A stretch of 6,272 bases of DNA from Bdellovibrionales bacterium (GTDB taxonomy: Bacteria; Bdellovibrionota; Bdellovibrionia; Bdellovibrionales; UBA1609), in assembly GCA_028279085.1 (NCBI GenBank), contig JANQSX010000010.1, forward strand, positions 1 to 6,272. The letters run 5' to 3'. A program made the position numbers and the translations under genes. The notes under the pieces are model-generated. The model ran no database searches. It had not been told where the DNA came from and saw nothing but the letters and a program-made list of their open reading frames with translations. How positions within the stretch are numbered: position 1 is the first letter of the stretch; every line of letters begins with the position of its first letter. Below are positions 1 to 5,392 of the stretch, piece by piece.

Positions 1-1120
1 CAATTATTTTTCTTTTTGAATCTTCTGTCCCTTCAAAGACAAAAGCGGAAGCGTTGTCTTTACCTTGAAGAGTCATGTTAAAGACAGATGTGGCAATGCC
101 TTCTTTCAATATGCGCAGTTTTAGGGGAGCGGTATCATGTGAAGCAAAAGCCTTGAGCATTATAGTAGCTGCATCCTCTTCAACAGGTGTCAGCTTGCCC
201 AAAACATAGCCTTTGGCTACAAAATCTTTATTAGCTCCTTTCTGGCTGGAATAACTGACTGTCACAGGTGAGGAGTTTTTATTATTGAAGTTTGGTTGTG
301 AGGCAATCTTAGGAGTTTTGAGGTTTTTATTTTTACTAAAATGACTAAGGAATTTTTTATCAATAGTAGAGAGAGCTTTTTTAAAATCAATATCTCCATA
401 GAGACAGATTAAAGAATTTTGTGGGTGATAATATGTTTTATGGGCTTCCACAATTTGTTTAAAATGGAGGCTGGCGATTTTTTCCGGTAAGCCACCACTT
501 GAATAGGCATAAGGAGTTTGAGGCAGAAGGGACCGATTCAGGTTCATCCAAAGGGATCTGTAAGGACTTGCAAAAGCTCCTTTCATTTCACTGAAAACAA
601 CACCGTTAATGGACATTTCCTTTGTTTCAGGGTGTATCTCATAGCGCCAGCCCTCTCTTTTCATAATTCTCGGATCTTCAATAGTTTTTGGAAAAAAAAC
701 AGCGTCCATATAGACGGAAAGAAGATTTTCAAAATCTTTGGAATCACGGGTGACAAAAGGATAATGAGTGCTAACACTACTAGTTAGGGCATTGATAAAG
801 CTGGCTACTGATGAACGGTGTACATTAGAAAAATTTGATTTGGAAGGATAAAGTCTTGAACCTGCTAAAACCGCATGCTCAAAGATATGAAAAAGACCTG
901 TGTCATCATAAGGAGGTGTTTTGAAAGAAATCATAAAACTACGGGCTTGATCTTTGTTCTTGATAAGAACCAGTTTAGCACCTGATTTTTTATGAGTAAG
1001 TTGTGTTACTTTTCCGTCAAAGGATTTTAATTTAAAATTATATAGTGTTTCATAAGGTTTGTTGGAATTACAACCTATAAAAAAGCATGTTGAAATAGGA
1101 ATAAAGAGGAATTTTTTCAT
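1..1120 (-). CDS. M16 family zinc metallopeptidase, PreP/insulinase type, predicted lipoprotein (partial, C-terminus outside window)
   Basis: An open frame of 373 codons runs from ATG at 1120 to the left edge without a stop. The first residues (MKKFLFIPISTCFFIGC) form a short lipoprotein signal with an FIGC lipobox; Cys17 would be lipidated, and the following Asn is compatible with outer-membrane sorting. The inverted zinc motif HxxEH is intact in HIFEH (His78, Glu81, His82). The third ligand is probably Glu178 in GVVFSEMKG, about 100 residues on, as in presequence proteases (M16C). Other family stretches are YPFVTRDSKDFENLLSVY (120-137) and REGWRYE (155-161). Known PreP proteins are near 950-1000 residues, so well under half is present. 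The family degrades peptides inside a clamshell chamber; M16C enzymes cleave short unstructured peptides. Here it is probably a periplasmic or envelope peptidase. The start is supported by AGGAG six bases upstream. It is transcribed divergently from the papain-like peptidase gene. Confidence 0.92.
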   Translation of the reverse strand, partial: MKKFLFIPISTCFFIGCNSNKPYETLYNFKLKSFDGKVTQLTHKKSGAKLVLIKNKDQARSFMISFKTPPYDDTGLFHIFEHAVLAGSRLYPSKSNFSNVHRSSVASFINALTSSVSTHYPFVTRDSKDFENLLSVYMDAVFFPKTIEDPRIMKREGWRYEIHPETKEMSINGVVFSEMKGAFASPYRSLWMNLNRSLLPQTPYAYSSGGLPEKIASLHFKQIVEAHKTYYHPQNSLICLYGDIDFKKALSTIDKKFLSHFSKNKNLKTPKIASQPNFNNKNSSPVTVSYSSQKGANKDFVAKGYVLGKLTPVEEDAATIMLKAFASHDTAPLKLRILKEGIATSVFNMTLQGKDNASAFVFEGTEDSKRKII

Positions 1121-1126
1121 GTTGGT

Positions 1127-1131
1127 CTCCT
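1127..1131 (-). promoter_or_regulatory. Ribosome binding site of the M16 peptidase gene
   Basis: On the minus strand AGGAG lies six bases before the ATG at 1120. It is a strong Shine-Dalgarno match and fixes that start. Confidence 0.75.
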
Positions 1132-1164
1132 GTTTTTTATTCAATTGTGCACAACCCTTTCAGA

Positions 1165-1194
1165 GTATTATTATATTTTAAAATGTTTTTTCAA
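1165..1194 (-). promoter_or_regulatory. Candidate sigma70-type promoter of the M16 peptidase gene
   Basis: Read on the minus strand, TTGAAA (1189-1194) is followed after 18 bases by TAATAC (1165-1170). An overlapping TATAAT (1170-1175) lies 13 bases from the same -35, which is too close for that pair. Transcription would begin around 1158, giving a leader of about 40 bases that contains the AGGAG site. The region is AT-rich, so chance matches are likely. Confidence 0.4.
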
Positions 1195-1223
1195 CTCTTT
1201 GTCCAGTAATTAATGTACTTATG

Positions 1224-1239
1224 TACTTTTAGAAAAGTA
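1224..1239. repeat. Perfect 7-bp inverted repeat, possible operator
   Basis: TACTTTT-AG-AAAAGTA is a perfect palindrome with a two-base centre, about 25 bases upstream of the plus-strand -35 hexamer and about 30 bases upstream of the minus-strand -35. It overlaps two tandem copies of ATGTACTT (1213-1228). The position between divergent promoters would suit a regulator binding site, but the half-sites are AT-rich and a chance origin is possible. Confidence 0.3.
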
Positions 1240-1264
1240 ATGTGGAGGAGTTGAGTCTGAGTAC

Positions 1265-1292
1265 TTGATTAATGTTTCACTTATGTTATAAT
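1265..1292 (+). promoter_or_regulatory. Candidate sigma70-type promoter of the papain-like peptidase/ankyrin operon
   Basis: TTGATT (1265-1270) and a perfect TATAAT (1287-1292) are separated by 16 bases. Transcription would start near 1299, leaving an unusually long untranslated leader of about 180 bases before the ATG at 1481. A weaker promoter closer to the gene is possible, for example around TTAACA at 1391, but none matches as well. Confidence 0.5.
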
Positions 1293-1359
1293 AAACTTAT
1301 TAGACTGTCTGTCGTAGATAAAAACTGCAACTATTCTTAAGAAACTTTTCAATGTAAAA

Positions 1360-1380
1360 AGCTGTAATTTTTATACAGTT
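1360..1380 (+). other. Weak stem-loop in the presumed 5' leader
   Basis: CTGTA (1362-1366) can pair with TACAG (1374-1378) across a seven-base AT-rich loop, with one further A-T pair beyond a G-T wobble. A T-rich stretch starts about seven bases later (1386-1392). It could be a leader hairpin or weak attenuator, but the stem is short and no known riboswitch was recognised. Confidence 0.2.
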
Positions 1381-1468
1381 GTCTTCTTTTTTAACAATTC
1401 TTGCTTATTTAATAGAGTTATTTTTTATGTACTTATTTTGCATATCTTATGGTGTAAGAGTTTATTTC

Positions 1469-1472
1469 AGGG
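1469..1472 (+). promoter_or_regulatory. Ribosome binding site of the papain-like peptidase gene
   Basis: AGGG lies eight bases before ATG 1481. It is a modest match, but it agrees with the signal peptide that begins at this ATG. Confidence 0.5.
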
Positions 1473-1480
1473 TTTAAAAA

Positions 1481-3118
1481 ATGCGAAGAATTAAATATAG
1501 AATTATTTTACTGTTATTTGTTTTTGGATTTAGTGTAAAAGTTCAATCGTATGATTCTTCTGCTTTAGAAACTATTACACTTCTTTCCAATCAAAGTGAA
1601 ATTTCTTATGAAGAGGGGATTCAAGCTCTTTTGGATCTACCGGAAATTTTTTCTTCACGACACTTTGATGACATAGAAGACCAAGAGGAAAAAGAAAAAC
1701 AACTCCTTGATTGGAAAACTTTGTATAATGAAATTCACAATAGATTATTTATACTTACTCATATTGCAAGGATCAAATATCAGTTATCGGAGATTGCTGA
1801 AAGGCCATTTTTAGTAACAGGTGTACATCAGTGGAGAAGGCAAGCTCATGTAACAAAGATAAGGATAAAGAGAGATCAGTTACAGGCTTTGGAGCAAGCA
1901 CTGTCAGTTGTTTCTTCCGCAGATTTTGATCATAGTAAACATCAGTTCAATAAATTAAGTGATCTGGCAAAAGTCAATATGGAAGGACAGGTAGATGTAA
2001 GTGAAGGTACAGTAAGTGCCCTTTCCTCTACCTTTTCCAAGGGTTTTTCCAAAGGATTTTCAAAGGGGTTCTCAAAAGGTGTTTCAAAAGGAAGCTACAA
2101 TAGGGGTTTCCGCTCTTCAAACCCGATCATCGATCGTTTTATTAATAAGATAGGAGTAGATATAGGAGAAGAAAATGCACGAACGTTAAGAGAAGAACTC
2201 AATAGAGATAATTATGAAGTGCTTAGGGATATTGAAAAGTGGAAAAAAGAGTATCACTTACAGCAGTTAAGAAATTATTCACAAGGGTTTGTATTCAGAT
2301 ATCGGTCCGCTCAGGCTTTTGATATGTTCTATAGAGAAGATGTTGCTCTATCGGAAGAAGCTGTTCAGTTTCTTAGTCGCTTAGGAATTAGTGATCAAAT
2401 ACCACCTTTTATACAAGTAGATTTGTCTAACTTATATAAGACAGCTCCCGCTTCTCAACAAAAATCAGCAGCTTGTGTTGGGTTCGCCTTTGCTTCTGAC
2501 ATAGAGTTTGAACTGCATAAAGCTTATCAGTTGGGAATATATGAATCGATATCCCCCTGGTCTGTTTATGCGACTCTCCGTTACCATGAAAATAGGGAAT
2601 ACCATGGAGGGGGGCAAACGCCCGATTGTCTGGAATTGGATAGCCTTTCTGATACAATCGCTAAAGGTACCTGGGAAATGGATGTGGGTATCAGATATTT
2701 TGATGGATTAACAAGTCAGAATTTTTGTCTCACTTCTTCTGTTGGAGATACAATTAGTCATACAGGTTATGTATCTGTAAAAAATATAGAGGAATATAAT
2801 GGTGAGGTTACTTCTTCATTATTACAAAGTATGATTGATAATAGAATGCCTCCTGTTTTGCTTATTGATTCTGATGCGAGAAAGGAAGCGGAAGACTGGA
2901 TAAGTATTACTAAAAATGGTCGTTATGCCCATGTGTTTGTCGTTGTAGGATACGGAACAGGTGATATAGATCCCTTCACCTTAAGAAAAGGTCCTTATTT
3001 TCTCATTCGGGATAGTTTAACTTCTCAACCTGTTCATTATAAGGTAAGTGCTCAAAACCTTCTGGATCACTCCTTGGGAATTTATAAGGTAAATCAGTTA
3101 GAAAAAAATTGGAAATAA
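1481..3118 (+). CDS. Exported papain-like (C1) cysteine peptidase with FSKG tandem repeat
   Basis: The protein has 545 residues. Residues 1-23 form a signal peptide (basic MRRIKYR, then a hydrophobic core, cleavage likely after VQS). Residues 24-180 are charged and look helical; no family was recognised there. Residues 185-204 are five tetrapeptides, FSKG four times then VSKG. Residues about 310-540 resemble bacterial C1 papain-like peptidases. Gln326 is six residues before the nucleophile Cys332 in SAACVGFAFAS, the same spacing as papain's oxyanion Gln and Cys. His484 lies in YAHVFVVVGYG, the usual catalytic-His strand. The segment GPYFLIRDSLTS aligns with the family's NSWG region but has Asp511 where the catalytic Asn is expected. 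SPWSVYATLRYHE (358-370) fits the family's SPQYLY-like helix. The gene is followed ten bases later by an ankyrin gene, probably co-transcribed. The product is likely periplasmic or secreted. Substrate is unknown; activity is plausible but unproven given the Asp. Confidence 0.8.
   Translation: MRRIKYRIILLLFVFGFSVKVQSYDSSALETITLLSNQSEISYEEGIQALLDLPEIFSSRHFDDIEDQEEKEKQLLDWKTLYNEIHNRLFILTHIARIKYQLSEIAERPFLVTGVHQWRRQAHVTKIRIKRDQLQALEQALSVVSSADFDHSKHQFNKLSDLAKVNMEGQVDVSEGTVSALSSTFSKGFSKGFSKGFSKGVSKGSYNRGFRSSNPIIDRFINKIGVDIGEENARTLREELNRDNYEVLRDIEKWKKEYHLQQLRNYSQGFVFRYRSAQAFDMFYREDVALSEEAVQFLSRLGISDQIPPFIQVDLSNLYKTAPASQQKSAACVGFAFASDIEFELHKAYQLGIYESISPWSVYATLRYHENREYHGGGQTPDCLELDSLSDTIAKGTWEMDVGIRYFDGLTSQNFCLTSSVGDTISHTGYVSVKNIEEYNGEVTSSLLQSMIDNRMPPVLLIDSDARKEAEDWISITKNGRYAHVFVVVGYGTGDIDPFTLRKGPYFLIRDSLTSQPVHYKVSAQNLLDHSLGIYKVNQLEKNWK
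2033..2092 (+). repeat. Five-copy 12-bp tandem repeat encoding FSKG/VSKG
   Basis: Five consecutive 12-base units encode FSKG four times and then VSKG (residues 185-204). The units differ mostly at third codon positions (Ser TCC or TCA; Lys AAG or AAA; Gly GGT, GGA or GGG). The peptide is therefore better conserved than the DNA. The repeat lies between the N-terminal helical part and the peptidase domain, so it may be a flexible basic linker or a surface- or ligand-binding element. Confidence 0.9.
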
Positions 3119-3122
3119 AGGA
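3118..3122 (+). promoter_or_regulatory. Ribosome binding site of the ankyrin gene, overlapping the upstream stop
   Basis: AAGGA begins within the TAA stop codon of the peptidase gene (3116-3118) and lies six bases before the GTG at 3129. It decides the GTG start and suggests that translation of the two genes is coupled. Confidence 0.7.
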
Positions 3123-3128
3123 TAATAG

Positions 3129-4016
3129 GTGTTCTTCACAAAATGGAAACTGCATAAAGCAGCTAAAAAGGGAAATATAAAAAAAGTTACTTCTCTTTTA
3201 AAAGATCGCATGGATCCTAATTTGAGGGATAAAGATGGTTATACTCCATTACATGTAGCAAGCTTTGAAGGTCATTTAGAAGTGGTAAAGCTTCTTTTAG
3301 AAAGAGGAGCAAATATTGATGCTCAAGTTAGTGGTGTTACACCTTTGCATTCAGCGAGTATGAAAGGTCACTCTGATGTAATAAAATTTCTTTTAGAGAG
3401 AGGAGCAAAGGTGGATATTCAATCTCGAAGTGGCACTAGCACTGGCACACCTTTACATTGGGCAAGTGCCTTCAATCACTTGGAAGTGGTAAATTTACTA
3501 CTTGAATATGGAGCGCAAGTTAATGCTCAAGTTGATGGTGTTACACCTTTATATGGTGCAAGTTTTCAAGGCCATTTGGATACAATGAAACTTCTAATTA
3601 AAAACGGAGCGAACATTAATGTTCAAGATAGTAATGATGGTTTAGCTCCTTTGCATTTAACAGTCTTGCTGGGTGATGAGGATAAGATAAAGTTTCTCAT
3701 TGAAAGTGGTGCGAACATTAATATTCAAAATAAGCATGGTAACATCCCTTTGCATTTGGCAGTTATGAAAGAAAAAGATCACTTGAATATGGAGATAATA
3801 AAATTTCTTCTAGAAAAAGGTACAAATATTAATATTCAAGATAAGGATGGTTTTACTTCCTTATATTTTGCGGTTATTTTTAATCATTTGGAAGTGGTAA
3901 AGCTTCTTTTAGAAAGAGGAGCAAATACTTCGGCTAAAGATAATAACGGTAACACTCCCTTAGATATTGCCAAAGCTCAATCCAATGAGAAGCTTTTAAA
4001 ACTTTTTAAAGTATAA
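3129..4016 (+). CDS. Ankyrin-repeat protein, cytosolic type, GTG start
   Basis: The 295-residue protein is almost entirely ankyrin repeats. An N-terminal cap (about 8-35, LHKAAKKGNIKKV) is followed by repeats starting near residues 38, 70, 106, 138, 172, 206 and 242, and a C-terminal cap from about 275 (NTPLDIAKA). The hallmark TPLH, A-x-x-GH and V-LLL-GA residues are visible in most units; repeat 6 carries a short insertion (KEKDHLN). Ankyrin repeats bind other proteins and have no catalytic role. No signal peptide or membrane segment is present, so the protein is cytosolic unless delivered by a dedicated secretion system. The GTG start is supported by AAGGA six bases upstream; no ATG competes nearby. 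The gene follows the exported peptidase with a ten-base gap, consistent with one operon. It may be an inhibitor, immunity partner, chaperone or effector, but the sequence does not decide among these. Confidence 0.93.
   Translation: MFFTKWKLHKAAKKGNIKKVTSLLKDRMDPNLRDKDGYTPLHVASFEGHLEVVKLLLERGANIDAQVSGVTPLHSASMKGHSDVIKFLLERGAKVDIQSRSGTSTGTPLHWASAFNHLEVVNLLLEYGAQVNAQVDGVTPLYGASFQGHLDTMKLLIKNGANINVQDSNDGLAPLHLTVLLGDEDKIKFLIESGANINIQNKHGNIPLHLAVMKEKDHLNMEIIKFLLEKGTNINIQDKDGFTSLYFAVIFNHLEVVKLLLERGANTSAKDNNGNTPLDIAKAQSNEKLLKLFKV
3272..3315 (+). repeat. First copy of a 44-bp near-identical intragenic repeat (second copy at 3884-3927)
   Basis: This stretch matches 3884-3927 at 43 of 44 positions, including 37 consecutive identical bases. 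It encodes the HLEVVKLLLERGAN helix of the first full ankyrin repeat. Other units in the gene share only shorter DNA matches. Confidence 0.85.
3884..3927 (+). repeat. Second copy of the 44-bp intragenic repeat
   Basis: This is the partner of 3272-3315, differing at one third-codon position. It encodes the same HLEVVKLLLERGAN segment in the last full ankyrin repeat, about 610 bases downstream. Confidence 0.85.
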
Positions 4017-4062
4017 ATAACTTTCTATTCTAAATATGGTTATGGTTGAGCTTTAGTTATTT
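4015..4062. terminator. Possible weak bidirectional terminator between convergent ankyrin genes
   Basis: AAATAACT (4015-4022) and AGTTATTT (4055-4062) are a perfect 8-bp inverted repeat enclosing a 32-base loop. It sits between the two convergent stop codons and overlaps both. The stem is AT-rich and has no long T-tract, so it is not a classical intrinsic terminator. A second inverted pair, AAAGCTCAA (3972-3980) with TTGAGCTTT (4046-4054), could form a longer alternative stem. Confidence 0.3.
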
Positions 4063-4760
4063 TATTGAGAGCTGGAGGGGAATAATGCTTTTATACTGTC
4101 ATCTTTTGCTACATCTCGAGCCGTTTTACCATCTTCATTTGTGATTGTGATGTCTATATTTTCAGCAGCGAGAAGGACTGTTACAACATCTCCATGACCT
4201 CGGGAAGCCGCTTCATGCAAAGAAGTATTACCGTCGTCATCTTGTGCATTAGGGTTAGCTTTCCATTTTAAAAGGATTTTTACTACTTCTACTTGGTTAT
4301 TGTAGGCGGCTAAATGCAAAGCGGTGTTTTTTGTTATCGTTGAAGGTTTATCAGGGTTTACCCCTGCTTTTAAAAGGGCTTCAGCTACTTTGGGGTGTCC
4401 TTGTTTTGATGCAAAATGCAAAGGAGTTTGCCCTAAAAACTCATCGTATTCCTCTAAAGGAGCACCTGCATCTATAAAAGCTTGAACAGCTACCAAGTCT
4501 CCTACTTTGGCTGCTTGATGCAAACCATACTTCATCATAGCTTTAAGAGTTTCTTCGTCTATAGCTTCTTTTTCTTGTGGATCGACTTGAGTTTGATTGT
4601 TTGGTCCCGTGCCTGTATTTTTAGGATCGGCTTTGTCATCACTACATCCATACAAGGTTAGTAAAGTGCTTGTCAAAGCGACTGTGAGAAAAACTCTCCA
4701 AAACATTTTTAAAACAGGGGATTGAGAAAAAGTAAACATATAACACTTTTGCAATTGCAT
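4062..4760 (-). CDS. Ankyrin-repeat lipoprotein
   Basis: The longest frame has 232 codons. A hydrophobic segment ends in the lipobox LYGC (Cys39), followed by Ser, which suggests outer-membrane sorting. The true start may be the internal ATG at 4706 (Met19), giving a normal 20-residue lipoprotein signal, or the one at 4739 (Met8); none has a clear ribosome binding site. Residues 40-70 are a polar linker rich in Asp, Asn, Thr and Glu. Ankyrin repeats follow at about 78-108, 110-142, 145-177 and 178-210, with a C-terminal cap to about 225 (GKTARDVAKDDSIKALF). TPLHFAS and TALHLAA are typical. Tethered in the periplasm, such a protein would bind a partner protein; the partner is unknown. The gene converges on the cytosolic ankyrin gene with 45 bases between stops and diverges from the GIY-YIG-like gene. 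It could be periplasmic protection or immunity, or a scaffold; both are guesses. Confidence 0.92.
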   Translation of the reverse strand: MQLQKCYMFTFSQSPVLKMFWRVFLTVALTSTLLTLYGCSDDKADPKNTGTGPNNQTQVDPQEKEAIDEETLKAMMKYGLHQAAKVGDLVAVQAFIDAGAPLEEYDEFLGQTPLHFASKQGHPKVAEALLKAGVNPDKPSTITKNTALHLAAYNNQVEVVKILLKWKANPNAQDDDGNTSLHEAASRGHGDVVTVLLAAENIDITITNEDGKTARDVAKDDSIKALFPSSSQ

Positions 4761-4780
4761 TAGAGTAGTGTCAATAACCT

Positions 4781-4810
4781 ATATAATGAAAACAAACTGT
4801 CGCGACACAA
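4781..4810 (-). promoter_or_regulatory. Weak candidate promoter of the ankyrin lipoprotein gene
   Basis: On the minus strand TTGTGT (4805-4810) and TTATAT (4781-4786) are separated by 18 bases, and the palindrome 4798-4807 falls at the -35 and spacer. Transcription would start near 4774. A consensus TTGACA (4768-4773) also lies here but has no -10 at a workable distance. Confidence 0.25.
4798..4807. promoter_or_regulatory. Perfect 10-bp palindrome TGTCGCGACA, candidate operator
   Basis: The sequence equals its own reverse complement and stands out as a GC-rich island in very AT-rich flanks. It lies between two divergent genes and overlaps the possible minus-strand promoter. Such sites are often bound by a dimeric regulator. 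The regulator is not identifiable here. Confidence 0.4.
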
Positions 4811-4857
4811 AAACTTTCTTATATTTTGGAGATTCTGTATTTCATTATTGAGTTTTT

Positions 4858-4866
4858 TGTTATATA
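4858..4866 (+). promoter_or_regulatory. Candidate extended -10 promoter of the GIY-YIG-like gene
   Basis: TGTTATATA reads as TG-n-TATATA, an extended -10 element. No good -35 lies 16-18 bases upstream. Transcription would start near 4873, leaving a leader of about 140 bases if translation begins at 5012, or almost none if it begins at 4880. Confidence 0.3.
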
Positions 4867-4922
4867 AGATCTGTTTTCTATGAATGTAATACGAGGAAGC
4901 AATACAGTGGATTCCTTTCAAA

Positions 4923-4935
4923 GAGGAGTTTCCTC
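4923..4935 (+). other. Short hairpin upstream of the GIY-YIG-like gene
   Basis: GAGGA (4923-4927) and TCCTC (4931-4935) pair perfectly around a GTT loop. It lies in the presumed leader about 75 bases before the preferred start at 5012. Without a following T-run it is not a terminator; it could be an RNA structure or chance. Confidence 0.25.
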
Positions 4936-5011
4936 ATTAAAAAGACCTGTATGGCTGCTTTTAACAGTCATCATTCAGGCGGTAAATAAGAATGTTTTGT
5001 GCTTTGGCCCT

Positions 5012-5383
5012 ATGAATAAGAAGATTGAAAGAAAAAAATACCGGAACAAAATCATCCAATCAATATTATCTTTGTCATTTCTTGTATTAGGTTCTTGTTT
5101 ATATGTTAATAACTCTCATTTTCTTAAGATAACGGACAAAAGTATATCATGCAGAATCGGTATAACTACAAATTTAGGAAGGCGTAAAAAAGAATGGATA
5201 CGCAGATACAAAAAAGAAGGAAAAATTATAAAAAGCTGGAAAGTCCTCAGTGTGCATGAATCAAAATCTTCTGCCCAAGCAGTAGAGACAAGAGAAGCTA
5301 AGTTGCAAAATTGTGAAGCACATCCTGGAGGAAGAGATTCTGAAAAAGAAATATGGTATGTCTATAAAATAGAATATCATTAG
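5012..5383 (+). CDS. Predicted lipoprotein with GIY-YIG-like domain
   Basis: From ATG 5012 the protein has 123 residues. A strongly basic N-terminus (MNKKIERKKYRNK) leads into a hydrophobic stretch ending at LGSC, so Cys29 is a probable lipidation site. Residues about 46-122 resemble a small GIY-YIG-like family: CRIGITTNLGRRKKEW carries the YIG-like strand and the conserved Arg, AVETREAK (90-97) may carry the catalytic Glu (Glu92), and AHPGGRD plus WYVYKIEY close the domain. A classical first GIY strand is not obvious. GIY-YIG domains cleave DNA phosphodiester bonds, but the membrane-anchored context and atypical first motif make nuclease activity uncertain. The frame stays open upstream to ATG 4880 (167 residues), with a GTG at 4907 preceded by AGGA; I prefer 5012 because it places the signal correctly, though it lacks a Shine-Dalgarno match. 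The gene is divergent from the ankyrin lipoprotein. Confidence 0.6.
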   Translation: MNKKIERKKYRNKIIQSILSLSFLVLGSCLYVNNSHFLKITDKSISCRIGITTNLGRRKKEWIRRYKKEGKIIKSWKVLSVHESKSSAQAVETREAKLQNCEAHPGGRDSEKEIWYVYKIEYH

Positions 5384-5392
5384 CTTCTTTTT

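Larger units (their letters stand above)
1121..1480. other. Divergent intergenic region
   Basis: These 360 bases separate the divergent M16 and papain-like peptidase genes. They hold a candidate promoter for each direction, a tandem octamer ATGTACTT x2 (1213-1228), a perfect inverted repeat (1224-1239), a GGAGGAG stretch (1243-1249) with no matching reading frame, and a weak stem (1360-1380) in the presumed leader of the plus-strand gene. No convincing small gene was found in either strand; the longest ATG-initiated frame noticed, at 1273, has only 22 codons and no nearby ribosome binding site. Confidence 0.6.

Noticed and set aside
518..787. 89-codon plus-strand frame
   Set aside because: It lies antisense within the clearly coding M16 peptidase gene, has no recognisable domain, and its residues follow from the opposite strand.
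1243..1249. GGAGGAG resembling a strong Shine-Dalgarno site
   Set aside because: No ATG, GTG or TTG at proper spacing opens a frame longer than a few codons; the ATG at 1273 is too far away and gives only 22 codons.
2427..2711. Overlapping frames on both strands within the peptidase gene
   Set aside because: They are out of frame with a 545-codon gene carrying recognisable active-site motifs and show no independent start signal or domain.
3129..4016. Ankyrin array considered as a CRISPR-like or satellite repeat
   Set aside because: The periodicity is about 99 bases in frame and encodes the 33-residue ankyrin consensus, so it is protein-coding repetition.
5343..5392. GAAAAAGAA and TTCTTTTTTT as a terminator after the GIY-YIG-like gene
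   Set aside because: The pairing is purely A-T rich with a long loop inside coding sequence; the T-run at 5388-5394 alone does not make a convincing intrinsic terminator.
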